NCBI GenBank assembly: GCA_958430865.1
Contig: CAUDNR010001413.1
Location: 30,687-94,686 of the forward strand
Reading direction: 5' to 3'
DNA: 64,000 nt
Source: Entrophospora sp. SA101
Lineage: Eukaryota > Glomeromycota > Glomeromycetes > Entrophosporales > Entrophosporaceae
Below, piece by piece: positions 11,590 through 22,583 of this stretch. Within the stretch, counting starts at the first letter, position 1. Every line of letters begins with the position of its first letter. Under the pieces are notes generated by a model. That model was given only the letters and a program-made list of their open reading frames with translations. It was not told the origin of the DNA and searched no databases. The position numbers and the translations under genes are program-made.

Positions 11590-11900
11590 ACATTAAGGTA
11601 ATTGTGCTAGAGCAACACATACATACATATTATTTATTACATATTGGGGTAATAATAAATACACTAATAAAAAACATTATTTATACATGATTGACTCAGG
11701 TAGTCATAAATGTATACATATATATATATATATTTTATTACATGTCAGAAAGTACATAATAAAAAATGTTATTTATACATGGATGCTGTATGATTGACTT
11801 GAGACATAAAGGTAGTTGTAAATTTATTATTTTTTTTTTATTTTTTACATATTAGATAAGTACACACTAATAAAAAATGTTATTTATGATTGATAGATGT
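11590..11900. repeat. Imperfect tandem repeat of about 110 bp, three units (arm 1)
   Basis: Each unit holds an ACACTAATAAAAAAYRTTAT-like core, then TTATACATGATTGACT, then a GTAGT-x-ATAAA segment. The units differ by small changes and variable TA or T runs. Mirrored at 25757-26067. Confidence 0.6.
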
Positions 11901-12575
11901 TGGCCTTGTTTCTATTGTCCATGCCTCAATTAAGATAAATAAAGATTTGCTTCCAATATATACTTGATAAAACTTGCACACTTTTTATAATTGGTTAAAT
12001 GTTGGGTTAGCAAGATACATGCAAAAATTTATTTCATTAAAAAATAAAATTCTTTTTTTTTTCTTTAAAATTTTGTTTAATTTATTTGGGACAATCAAAG
12101 TTGCTTTTTTGGGTGATAAAATCGAAATATGATCAACGAAAATCATTACCAATTATAAGAATGTCCACTATGCTTTTTTTAATATTATTCATTTTATAAA
12201 ATTCCAGGACCATCTAGAAGAAAATTACAAATAAAGAAAGAAATTCTAATGGAAATTTTGGTATAAAAAAAATAAAAGAATCGAATGATTCTTCAGTAGA
12301 AGTTCTCAAAAATGGTGGCAATGATATTATTCAGGAATTAAATAATAATATAAAATTGATTTAATTTTTTATTTTATTACTCTTTTCTTTTTAATTATCT
12401 TTTTTACTGTTATTTTTTTAACTAATTTTAAATTATTATAAAAAATTATATAACTCATTAAAAAAAAAAAGAACCAAGAGTATCTATCTGTTTTTCTAAA
12501 TGGTCAATGATTTGATATAAAAAATAATTACTTATATTGGAAAGATCTACATTTTTACTATTGATGACAGTGCAC
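11901..12575. other. Mostly noncoding, weak exon-like end
   Basis: At 12209 a TTCCAG acceptor-like site precedes a frame that stays open to 12361 (reading ITNKERNSNGNFGIKKIKES, then to a TAA). It could be the last exon of a lost gene. Otherwise A/T-rich and featureless. Mirrored in arm 2. Confidence 0.25.
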
Positions 12576-12579
12576 CATA

Positions 12580-12900
12580 AGAGGACCTCCATGCCTATCA
12601 ACAATTTCGTTTTTTTTCTTTATATATATCATAGTGATCCCACATAAATCTATCCCCTGCTGCAAAAATACCAGCTAAAGACATATGTGATGCTAATTCT
12701 TTTCCCCTACTTATTAATTATTTGCGAAATATTATTTATGACAGAACGTAAAAAAAGGGTCTGGCCTAAGGTAACTTGCTGATTAGAGGAGTCTGAATTT
12801 GCATACAGGACCAGAGTATTACAGATGATAATGACGCACACTACGCCTTTGGTAATTGTGGGAAATGCTATACAACCACAAATTACCAAGGAAAAAGGTT
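12580..12900 (-). pseudogene. Unidentified coding remnant (arm 1)
   Basis: On the minus strand a 60-codon frame (12889-12707) reads through a hydrophobic stretch with TITKGVVCVIIICNTLVLYA. After a stop, a second frame gives ELASHMSLAGIFAAGDRFMW and then, in another frame, RHGGPLMVHCHQ. The pieces look like one decayed protein gene, but I do not recognise the family. An identical mirror copy lies at 24757-25077. Confidence 0.25.
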
Positions 12901-13253
12901 CACTTTTCTCCTTCGAAATTTACTTCGATTCTGAAGGAAGCTTTAATTACACACCCAGCCCACCCGGTTAACAAGAGGAATCTCATTCGGTGATACCTGC
13001 TATGATTTACTTCCGGGATTACAACTGATGCTTCCTTCGGGAGATATTTGGGATATGTATATACTGTACGTTTACAAGTAATTGGTTTTAATTTGTATTT
13101 GTATTGGCAATTAAAAGGCTTATTTCATTCAACATCCAACTACGTTCAACCTAAATTGTTGTGCAGTTCAAACATTGAAATATTAAAAGCGAGAATTTCT
13201 TCTCGAGCAGAAGCTTTGAAAATGAAAAAGTTTTTAATTATTCTATTATTCTA
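12895..13253 (+). pseudogene. Unidentified coding remnant, second (arm 1)
   Basis: On the + strand the frame HFSPSKFTSILKEALITHPA runs into a stop at 12990. A second frame from 13048 reads YTVRLQVIGFNLYLYWQLKG and continues to SSRAEALKMKK. The G-F-N-L-Y-x-Y pattern recalls a family common in Rhizophagus, but the stops and frame change indicate decay. It converges on the membrane-protein gene. Mirrored at 24404-24762. Confidence 0.25.
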
Positions 13254-15073
13254 TTATTCTATTATTACACTGCTAGTATGTAACTCACGGATTTCATTAT
13301 TTTCATTATTATTTTTTTTTTTGATAATATTAAAATAAAATTTAAATCTAGATTTTTTTCTATGTGAATAATATACTTCGACTAATTAAATCAATATTAA
13401 AGTAATTGATTAATTGAAAAGCAAATAATGAATTGGAAAAACGATAATAAAAAGATATATAAATTAACTTACGAATTTGCAATAAACCTTCACCAAAATA
13501 TCTTAAATTTATGATTGCCCAAATCAACGTCATCTAAATAGTAAACAGTAGAATTATTATTATAATTATAAGAGAAAAATCGTATTTGTAAAATCATTAT
13601 AATTATTCAAAAACTTACAATTGACATAAATACTGATATACAATCTGGAAGATATTCAAAAATAAAAAAAAAAAATTAGAAACTAATCAAATAACAAACC
13701 AATAACCAACCAACCAACCAATTGAACAATATGCTTACTTGAATATATTAAGTAATACCAATGGGTGTAAATTTTTCTGGTGGCATATTTCACAGCGATA
13801 ATAAAATCAAGTATAACGAAAATCCAGAAAAATATAAATATAAACATTCCAACTTTTGATTCATTTTTCACCTAATAAATAAACTAAAGGTATTTAGGAA
13901 TAAATTAACTACCGTCATTAGTCATTAGTAATTGATTTATGCTACCTACAGATATAAATCCAATTAATTGCAATGCTAAAATCAAGAAAATTATAAAGCA
14001 ATGATAGTAATAAAATAAGTTGGGTGATGGTGTTTCATAATTATTACTATTACTATTGTTGGTCATAATGAACGACAAAAATGTGTGAACGCCAGTAATT
14101 ATTAGGAAGAACAAGTTCATTTTCAATAATACAAAAAAGATTATCCTAGCTCTATAAATTCCTATTATCATTATTTGATAATATAATAATGTTAAAGCTC
14201 ATTGATTCGTGAACATTTAAAGTTTAGGTGTATGCATGAAATAACAACTTACTTTGAATTTTTACACTTCCGCCAATTTTTTTATAAACCATCCAACCAA
14301 AATTTAGGTATACTTTGTAAACCAAGAAACACATAATAACAAAACAAACCAACAGTGAGATGGCTAATGGTAAATCATGGTAGTAAAAATGTTCATAGTT
14401 ATCAATTAAAATTTCTGAACACGAATTAATTAAATCTTCAAACCATTCCTTCACTTCCAATAATTGAATCTGTAGTTGAGGTTGGGAGGGAAGTGGTAGG
14501 GTAAATTAAATGAATTGGAAGAAAAAAAAGGATTCGATTACAAATCATTACTACTCACAAATCCATAAGTAGAACAAAGTAAATCCGATATTGTGATTGT
14601 GATTAATTGAATCGTGTTTTTACTTGCAATCTAAATTTTCACAATCGAACACATGTTAATATATAAATATTGGTTGATTAATCCACACACCCACACACAC
14701 TGATTTTTAAAAAACCTACCGAACTCAAACAAAACCAACATTGAAATATTTGAAATAATATAAAAACAATATTTTCATTTACAATTCTATCCATTTTTTC
14801 AAGTGAAATTTCTAAATCACATTTTAAAATATTTGGACTGATATATCTTAAATCACTTCGTAGTTTTATATTTCTACACAATATTCTAACTTCTAATGCT
14901 ATCCCAACTATGGCTTGAATTATTGTTAATATAACAAGAGATTTGACCCATATATCATTATTAATGCTATTCATGAGGCGATCATTATTAGAGCGGTTAT
15001 TATTATTATTCGAGCGGTTATTATTAATGTTATTATGAGCAGTACTCATCATACGCTTTTCTGTGCAAGCCAT
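13254..15073 (-). CDS. Multi-pass membrane protein, eight exons (arm 1 copy)
   Basis: Mirror image of the gene at 22584-24403, where the exon structure is given. Here the exons are 15073-14720, 14630-14559, 14469-14253, 14161-13950, 13871-13739, 13644-13619, 13533-13473 and 13381-13254. The 400-residue product is identical in both arms. It has about seven hydrophobic segments, an Asn/Arg-rich N-terminus (NINNNRSNNNNN) and a Lys/Asn-rich tail. The segment VYLNFGWMVYKKIGGSVKIQ joins directly to RIYRARIIFFVLLKMNLFF, a pattern shared by uncharacterised membrane proteins of Mucoromycota fungi. No lesion is seen. Function unknown. Confidence 0.7.
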
Positions 15074-15341
15074 GAAAAGGGTATGTATAAAAAGAGAGTT
15101 AGAGAAAGAAAGTTATTAAAATCAAGAAAAATAGAAACAAAGATAATTGCTACTTAAATATTATAAATATATATTAACCTGTTTGAGATATGATAAAATT
15201 TTCTTAGATCAAAAAAAAATTTACTTGATTCGTAATTCTTTTAAATTTAAAATTAATGATCGGTGGGATGCATTTTAATCATTAATAGAACTTCGTTGTT
15301 ATTTGTTGTATGGGGACCTGAGTTTATACTAGATCAATATT
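15074..15341. promoter_or_regulatory. Presumed promoter region of the membrane-protein gene (arm 1)
   Basis: Inferred only from position: about 270 bases upstream of the start codon at 15073, A/T-rich with no named site. Confidence 0.3.
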
Positions 15342-15702
15342 TTGAGATTATGGTTTTTTAGAGTCTCAAAACTCTTGATTATTGATGGAATAAAAACATC
15401 CTTGAATAATAAAAAAAGTGATAAATGTGGTGGAAATGAAGTTTTTAATGAATGCAAAGAAAATGCAAGCTATAATGATTATATTAAAGTATCGAATATT
15501 CGGATAAAGGTGATTTTTCGAGAAAGTTCATAAAGCAATATGATTCATTTTATAGCAAACATAAATTTATGGTAACTATTATGGAATTACTAAAGACCAA
15601 AATAGATGATGCCAAGAATGAAGAAATAAAAATCTTCTGGTATTATTTATTACTTGATTATTTATTTTTACACTCTGTAATTAATTGCTTTCATAAATAA
15701 TT
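15342..15702 (+). pseudogene. Unidentified coding remnant, third (arm 1)
   Basis: Two adjacent frames look coding: one with VSKLLIIDGIKTSLNNKKSD (15360-15530) and, after a stop, one with FMVTIMELLKTKIDDAKNEE ending at 15702. No family was recognised. Mirrored on the minus strand at 21955-22315. Confidence 0.25.
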
Positions 15703-16602
15703 ATCACACTTGTATTTCTTTATTACTTTTAAAATAAAATGGCGCCAAAAGGTAAGTTGAACTTTACTTGATTCTCAAAAATACGAAATTTGCTTATATG
15801 CTAATAATAATAAAAAAACCAGAAAAGAATATGATATGCATACTGAAACAAACAATATATTTACATTAATTGGTGAAACATATTGGTAATGTGATCTTAT
15901 ATAATAGTTACTTTTATTTCGTTGGTTTTCAAAAATTACAAGAACAACCTTTTCTCTGAAATTAAAGGCTTCTTTACAGCTTTCTTACCATAAATATTTT
16001 TATATAAAAGTGATTAATAGTTTGATATAACGAATTTTGAATGCATACGTATAGTGTAACAAATTTTTTGAAAATATTTTCACGCTAAATAATTTACTGG
16101 TAGAATACTCGGAGGATCTTTTCTTTTTTTATATTAATATAGCTGCGTAGCAACACAAAAATTGTGTACATATCTCTTAATATTAAAACAAAACCAATCA
16201 TAATAATACTCCCCGCCAATGTTATATATAAATATATTAATATTAATTAATCATGCATTCCCAACACCTAAATTTGATCGTTTCATATTTTTTTTTTGAA
16301 AAATTAATGTTCTTTTTGAAGAAAAGTTTAGCTAGTTATAATAAACAAAAGTTTCATTGCAATAATAATAACTTAAATAATATGTTGTAAAGCGTTATTG
16401 GTGAAATACACTCACTCATAAAATATTATCTTCATTGGTATCTTTATTTCCCCAATTCCAAAAATCACAAATTGTAATACTGATAATAATAAAAATTTCG
16501 CCCTTTTTAAACAAAAGTAACAAATTATTTATATTGAAAAAATCATTTTTTAAAAACTTTTTTAAAGCCAAGGATATAGATATTAATATTAATAAATCTA
16601 GA
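15703..16602. other. No gene seen
   Basis: At 15739 a four-codon start (ATGGCGCCAAAAG) is followed at once by a good donor site GTAAGT. It could be an orphan first exon, but no matching second exon was found. The rest is A/T-rich and featureless. Mirrored in arm 2. Confidence 0.3.
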
Positions 16603-18046
16603 AATGGTACTTGAAGGATTATTAACATCAGACAGGAGAGAATTAGTACTTAAGATTAATAATGTAATGAATGATATTGCTCATTCTGCTTTTCCAACTG
16701 TTTCTGACAGAGAAAATAGAAAGGTTATTTTTTACAATTAGTCAAAGAAAACAAAGAATTTTTAGAAAATGAAAAAGAATATTGCAGAGAAAATTATATT
16801 TATAATTTTAAATTAGAGAATGTAACAAGTGTAAAACAACAAGATACTCTGATAAACTTTGTATTGGTCTACACCTACAAAGACTTTTCAATACTTGGAC
16901 ATCTGGAAATAAGATTATTGATGGTTTTATTTAAAAATGTCAACAGCTTTCATCATATTGTAGAATGGATACCTTATAAGCAATTTAAAAATATAAAAAA
17001 GCTAACAGAAGGTGGATTCAGTTCAATTTATATTGCTGAGTGGACAAGAGGAAGTGTATATGATTATGATGAAAATAAAAGGAGTTTAGTTATTATGGAG
17101 CTCAGCATGTAGTATTAAAATCATTAAATAATTCAAGTAATCCAGGACAGTCTTTTTTAATGAGGTAATTAATCATATTTAAATTAAATTAAACTAAATT
17201 AAACCATTTATTTTATTTTATTTTATTTTATTTTATTTATATAATTGATCACAGGCATTAAATTATTGTAAAATTAGTTCAAGTTTAATTGTTCCTTGCT
17301 ATGGTATAACTAAATTCCCAAATAATGGAAATTATGTGATGGTTCTTAATTATTTTCAACAAGGAACTTTAAGAGATTATTTACAAAAAAATCATTCAAG
17401 TTTAACATTAAAGGATAGAATTAATATTTATGTGAGGTGTTATATGATATACATGAAAAGATTTAATTCATTGTGATTTACACAGTGGTAATATATTAAT
17501 AAGTGATGATGGTGGTGGTTATATTACAGGTTTAGGATTATGTGGACCAGTTGATGAAAAACCATCAAACAAAATCTATGGAATTATACCATATATTGCT
17601 CCAGAGCTATTTAGAGGAAACAAGAACACAAAAGAATCAGATATTTATAGTGTTAGGATGTTAATGTGGGAAATATTTGCAGGACATCCACCATTTGATA
17701 ATAAAGCTCATGATCATTGTTTAATGTTAGATATGATTGGAGGCTTACAACCACTAATATTATCAGGAATGCCTGATGATTATCCACAAATGATGCAAAG
17801 GTGTTGAGATGTGGATCCAACTAAGAGACCAACCATTAGAGAGCTTTGTTGAATAAACTTCATAGTATTAATATTGGTGGTAGTAATAGTGGCAATAGTA
17901 GTAATAATAATAACAATAATATTAATTCACAACAAATTCACAAATCACACCCATCAGCATATTATACAAGTAGAATATTAAATAATGAAATTTCTAAATT
18001 AAATTTAAGTAATGAAAGCTTATTAAATTATGAAAAGATAATTTAA
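16603..18046 (+). pseudogene. Decayed TKL-like protein kinase gene (arm 1)
   Basis: Typical Rhizophagus kinase order read in changing frames: N-terminus from the ATG at 16603; the W-T-S-G-N-x-I-I-D block (about 16895); EWIPYKQFKNIKKLTEGGFS (glycine loop, about 16960-17030); HVVLKSL with the ATP-site lysine (17108); an intron at about 17166-17256 with a TTTTA microsatellite; then LIHCDLHSGNIL, ITGLGLCGPVD, YIAPELFRG, SDIYS and DPTKRPTIREL. Frame changes occur near 16930, 17100, 17455 and 17845. A stop codon replaces the conserved Trp at about 17806 (QRC then stop, then DVDPTKRP). The DLG metal-binding Asp is Gly and HRD reads HCD. The Asn-rich tail is still open (17846-18046). Clearly non-functional as a kinase. 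Confidence 0.85.
17206..17240. repeat. (TTTTA)n microsatellite
   Basis: About six copies of a 5-bp unit inside the remaining kinase intron. Mirrored at 20417-20451. Confidence 0.85.
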
Positions 18047-18430
18047 TAAAGCAAATTAAATAGTTAATTAATTAATAATAATATAAGTAGAATTGCTGAT
18101 GGATAATTTTTTGTTAAATATAAAATAATCAAATTGTATAAAAATCCATCCATAGGTATGAATTTATAACTTTAAAGTAATTATATAAAAATGAAGAAAT
18201 TCGGAAGTTAACTATTTGCATTTAAAATAATAAACCATTTCGCAGCTATCAGGAAAACATAAAAAAAACATACTAATAGAAATCTCTGGTTCTATTTAAT
18301 ATACCACCAAAGTAATTCGAAAAAATGGAAAGTTAATTCAAAGTATTTGCTCAGTTGACATAAATATTTACTTGGCATTAGTAATTAGTAAGTGAGTAAT
18401 ACAGAAAATTAGTAATTACAAGTTCTAGTC
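18047..18430. other. No gene seen
   Basis: A/T-rich sequence downstream of the kinase remnant with no frame or repeat recognised. Confidence 0.4.
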
Positions 18431-18518
18431 ATAGGTTAGTTGATCAAAAATATCCTGTTAATTATGCCTCACTTCGTGATGTCATAATCAACATGATATT
18501 TTTGATTAACTAACCTAT
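18431..18518. repeat. 88-bp imperfect palindrome (arm 1)
   Basis: ATAGGTTAGTTGATCAAAAA at the left pairs with TTTTTGATTAACTAACCTAT at the right, around the core ATGCCTCACTTCGTGATG. It resembles a foldback or MITE-like element. The mirror copy is at 19139-19226. Confidence 0.8.
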
Positions 18519-18607
18519 AACACTATTATCGTGAAACCGAATTATGATTTTGATTGTGTAACTTTTTAATTTTTTTATTATTACTACAACCTTTCTTCTA
18601 ATTCTCT

Positions 18608-19049
18608 NNNNNNNNNNTTTTTTTTATAATTGTTATATAAAAAATTTTTTAATAATAAAAAAACACCCCGCCATTACTTTTTTGGGGGACTGTATACCAT
18701 CTCTATTATAAATACTGTGGTAACAATTTACCTTTTAATATCTCTCTTGCTGTATTGAAACTTGTTTGACTACCATGATCAAGATCTTCTGTATTTCCAT
18801 TATTATTTGTAACTTGTAAATAACAAGAAATTAAATGTTTAATATTTTTATTGTTATTATTATAATCTTTTAAACTATAAATATAAAATATGAAACATGC
18901 TTTAGTTTTGTCCATCTTTATAGCAATAATAGAATCTTGGTTTTAATAATGAGTTGTAAAAATATTTATTATATTTTAACAATTATTTCTTGATTGGTAA
19001 TGAACAAAGGTGAGTAATATTCACAAAATTTGTTTTTAGTTTTTGAATT
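18608..19049. other. Spacer between the inverted arms, with a 10-N gap
   Basis: Positions 18608-18617 are N, so the join is not read directly. The remaining 432 bases occur only once in the window. Because arm 1 stops exactly at the N run, this spacer may simply be the continuation of the repeat unit beyond the arm 1 contig end. Confidence 0.9.
18706..18915 (-). CDS. Hypothetical 69-residue frame in the spacer
   Basis: A complete frame that starts MDKTKACFIFYIYSLKDY, followed by an Asn-rich segment and ending AREILKGKLLPQYL. It has gene-like composition and an ATG after an A-rich leader, but no recognisable domain. It may be one exon of a larger gene cut by the gap. It is the only frame unique to the centre of the palindrome. 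Confidence 0.3.
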   Translation of the reverse strand: MDKTKACFIFYIYSLKDYNNNNKNIKHLISCYLQVTNNNGNTEDLDHGSQTSFNTAREILKGKLLPQYL

Positions 19050-19138
19050 AGAGAATTAGAAGAAAGGTTGTAGTAATAATAAAAAAATTAAAAAGTTACA
19101 CAATCAAAATCATAATTCGGTTTCACGATAATAGTGTT

Positions 19139-19226
19139 ATAGGTTAGTTAATCAAAAATATCATGTTGATTATGACATCACGAAGTGAGGCATAATTAAC
19201 AGGATATTTTTGATCAACTAACCTAT
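19139..19226. repeat. 88-bp imperfect palindrome (arm 2)
   Basis: Mirror copy of 18431-18518. Confidence 0.8.
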
Positions 19227-19610
19227 GACTAGAACTTGTAATTACTAATTTTCTGTATTACTCACTTACTAATTACTAATGCCAAGTAAATATTTATGTC
19301 AACTGAGCAAATACTTTGAATTAACTTTCCATTTTTTCGAATTACTTTGGTGGTATATTAAATAGAACCAGAGATTTCTATTAGTATGTTTTTTTTATGT
19401 TTTCCTGATAGCTGCGAAATGGTTTATTATTTTAAATGCAAATAGTTAACTTCCGAATTTCTTCATTTTTATATAATTACTTTAAAGTTATAAATTCATA
19501 CCTATGGATGGATTTTTATACAATTTGATTATTTTATATTTAACAAAAAATTATCCATCAGCAATTCTACTTATATTATTATTAATTAATTAACTATTTA
19601 ATTTGCTTTA

Positions 19611-21054
19611 TTAAATTATCTTTTCATAATTTAATAAGCTTTCATTACTTAAATTTAATTTAGAAATTTCATTATTTAATATTCTACTTGTATAATATGC
19701 TGATGGGTGTGATTTGTGAATTTGTTGTGAATTAATATTATTGTTATTATTATTACTACTATTGCCACTATTACTACCACCAATATTAATACTATGAAGT
19801 TTATTCAACAAAGCTCTCTAATGGTTGGTCTCTTAGTTGGATCCACATCTCAACACCTTTGCATCATTTGTGGATAATCATCAGGCATTCCTGATAATAT
19901 TAGTGGTTGTAAGCCTCCAATCATATCTAACATTAAACAATGATCATGAGCTTTATTATCAAATGGTGGATGTCCTGCAAATATTTCCCACATTAACATC
20001 CTAACACTATAAATATCTGATTCTTTTGTGTTCTTGTTTCCTCTAAATAGCTCTGGAGCAATATATGGTATAATTCCATAGATTTTGTTTGATGGTTTTT
20101 CATCAACTGGTCCACATAATCCTAAACCTGTAATATAACCACCACCATCATCACTTATTAATATATTACCACTGTGTAAATCACAATGAATTAAATCTTT
20201 TCATGTATATCATATAACACCTCACATAAATATTAATTCTATCCTTTAATGTTAAACTTGAATGATTTTTTTGTAAATAATCTCTTAAAGTTCCTTGTTG
20301 AAAATAATTAAGAACCATCACATAATTTCCATTATTTGGGAATTTAGTTATACCATAGCAAGGAACAATTAAACTTGAACTAATTTTACAATAATTTAAT
20401 GCCTGTGATCAATTATATAAATAAAATAAAATAAAATAAAATAAAATAAATGGTTTAATTTAGTTTAATTTAATTTAAATATGATTAATTACCTCATTAA
20501 AAAAGACTGTCCTGGATTACTTGAATTATTTAATGATTTTAATACTACATGCTGAGCTCCATAATAACTAAACTCCTTTTATTTTCATCATAATCATATA
20601 CACTTCCTCTTGTCCACTCAGCAATATAAATTGAACTGAATCCACCTTCTGTTAGCTTTTTTATATTTTTAAATTGCTTATAAGGTATCCATTCTACAAT
20701 ATGATGAAAGCTGTTGACATTTTTAAATAAAACCATCAATAATCTTATTTCCAGATGTCCAAGTATTGAAAAGTCTTTGTAGGTGTAGACCAATACAAAG
20801 TTTATCAGAGTATCTTGTTGTTTTACACTTGTTACATTCTCTAATTTAAAATTATAAATATAATTTTCTCTGCAATATTCTTTTTCATTTTCTAAAAATT
20901 CTTTGTTTTCTTTGACTAATTGTAAAAAATAACCTTTCTATTTTCTCTGTCAGAAACAGTTGGAAAAGCAGAATGAGCAATATCATTCATTACATTATTA
21001 ATCTTAAGTACTAATTCTCTCCTGTCTGATGTTAATAATCCTTCAAGTACCATT
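19611..21054 (-). pseudogene. Decayed TKL-like protein kinase gene (arm 2)
   Basis: Mirror copy of the remnant at 16603-18046, with the same frame changes, the same stop in place of the conserved Trp and the same loss of the DLG aspartate. All these lesions therefore predate the duplication, or the two copies are one locus assembled twice. Confidence 0.85.
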
Positions 21055-21954
21055 TCTAGATTTATTAATATTAATATCTATATCCTTGGCTTTAAAAAAG
21101 TTTTTAAAAAATGATTTTTTCAATATAAATAATTTGTTACTTTTGTTTAAAAAGGGCGAAATTTTTATTATTATCAGTATTACAATTTGTGATTTTTGGA
21201 ATTGGGGAAATAAAGATACCAATGAAGATAATATTTTATGAGTGAGTGTATTTCACCAATAACGCTTTACAACATATTATTTAAGTTATTATTATTGCAA
21301 TGAAACTTTTGTTTATTATAACTAGCTAAACTTTTCTTCAAAAAGAACATTAATTTTTCAAAAAAAAAATATGAAACGATCAAATTTAGGTGTTGGGAAT
21401 GCATGATTAATTAATATTAATATATTTATATATAACATTGGCGGGGAGTATTATTATGATTGGTTTTGTTTTAATATTAAGAGATATGTACACAATTTTT
21501 GTGTTGCTACGCAGCTATATTAATATAAAAAAAGAAAAGATCCTCCGAGTATTCTACCAGTAAATTATTTAGCGTGAAAATATTTTCAAAAAATTTGTTA
21601 CACTATACGTATGCATTCAAAATTCGTTATATCAAACTATTAATCACTTTTATATAAAAATATTTATGGTAAGAAAGCTGTAAAGAAGCCTTTAATTTCA
21701 GAGAAAAGGTTGTTCTTGTAATTTTTGAAAACCAACGAAATAAAAGTAACTATTATATAAGATCACATTACCAATATGTTTCACCAATTAATGTAAATAT
21801 ATTGTTTGTTTCAGTATGCATATCATATTCTTTTCTGGTTTTTTTATTATTATTAGCATATAAGCAAATTTCGTATTTTTGAGAATCAAGTAAAGTTCAA
21901 CTTACCTTTTGGCGCCATTTTATTTTAAAAGTAATAAAGAAATACAAGTGTGAT
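21055..21954. other. No gene seen (mirror of 15703-16602)
   Basis: Same content as the arm 1 counterpart, including the orphan ATG plus donor site, here on the minus strand near 21918. Confidence 0.3.
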
Positions 21955-22315
21955 AATTATTTATGAAAGCAATTAATTACAGAGTGTAAAAATAAATAAT
22001 CAAGTAATAAATAATACCAGAAGATTTTTATTTCTTCATTCTTGGCATCATCTATTTTGGTCTTTAGTAATTCCATAATAGTTACCATAAATTTATGTTT
22101 GCTATAAAATGAATCATATTGCTTTATGAACTTTCTCGAAAAATCACCTTTATCCGAATATTCGATACTTTAATATAATCATTATAGCTTGCATTTTCTT
22201 TGCATTCATTAAAAACTTCATTTCCACCACATTTATCACTTTTTTTATTATTCAAGGATGTTTTTATTCCATCAATAATCAAGAGTTTTGAGACTCTAAA
22301 AAACCATAATCTCAA
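21955..22315 (-). pseudogene. Unidentified coding remnant, third (arm 2)
   Basis: Mirror of the two-frame remnant at 15342-15702, with identical translation. Confidence 0.25.
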
Positions 22316-22583
22316 AATATTGATCTAGTATAAACTCAGGTCCCCATACAACAAATAACAACGAAGTTCTATTAATGATTAAAATGCATCCCACCGATCA
22401 TTAATTTTAAATTTAAAAGAATTACGAATCAAGTAAATTTTTTTTTGATCTAAGAAAATTTTATCATATCTCAAACAGGTTAATATATATTTATAATATT
22501 TAAGTAGCAATTATCTTTGTTTCTATTTTTCTTGATTTTAATAACTTTCTTTCTCTAACTCTCTTTTTATACATACCCTTTTC

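Larger units (their letters stand above)
10597..18607 (+). repeat. Inverted repeat arm 1 (8011 bp)
   Basis: Every position x in this arm pairs with 37657-x in 19050-27060. All frames in the two arms mirror each other with identical translations and identical spacing, so there is no indel between the arms. The arm ends at the base before the N run. See the findings for the biological and artefact readings. Confidence 0.95.

Noticed and set aside
13048..13338. 96-residue frame as a complete small gene
   Set aside because: Its second half overlaps the last exon of the membrane-protein gene in antisense; only the first part looks like a coding remnant.
15739..15751. First exon of a ribosomal protein gene (MAPK start plus donor site)
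   Set aside because: Four codons only, and no second exon was found in the following 900 bases; kept only as a remark.
18608..18617. Treating the palindrome centre as a hairpin telomere or viral-type terminal hairpin
   Set aside because: The centre is an assembly gap of N, a 432-bp unique spacer follows it, and there are no telomere repeats nearby.
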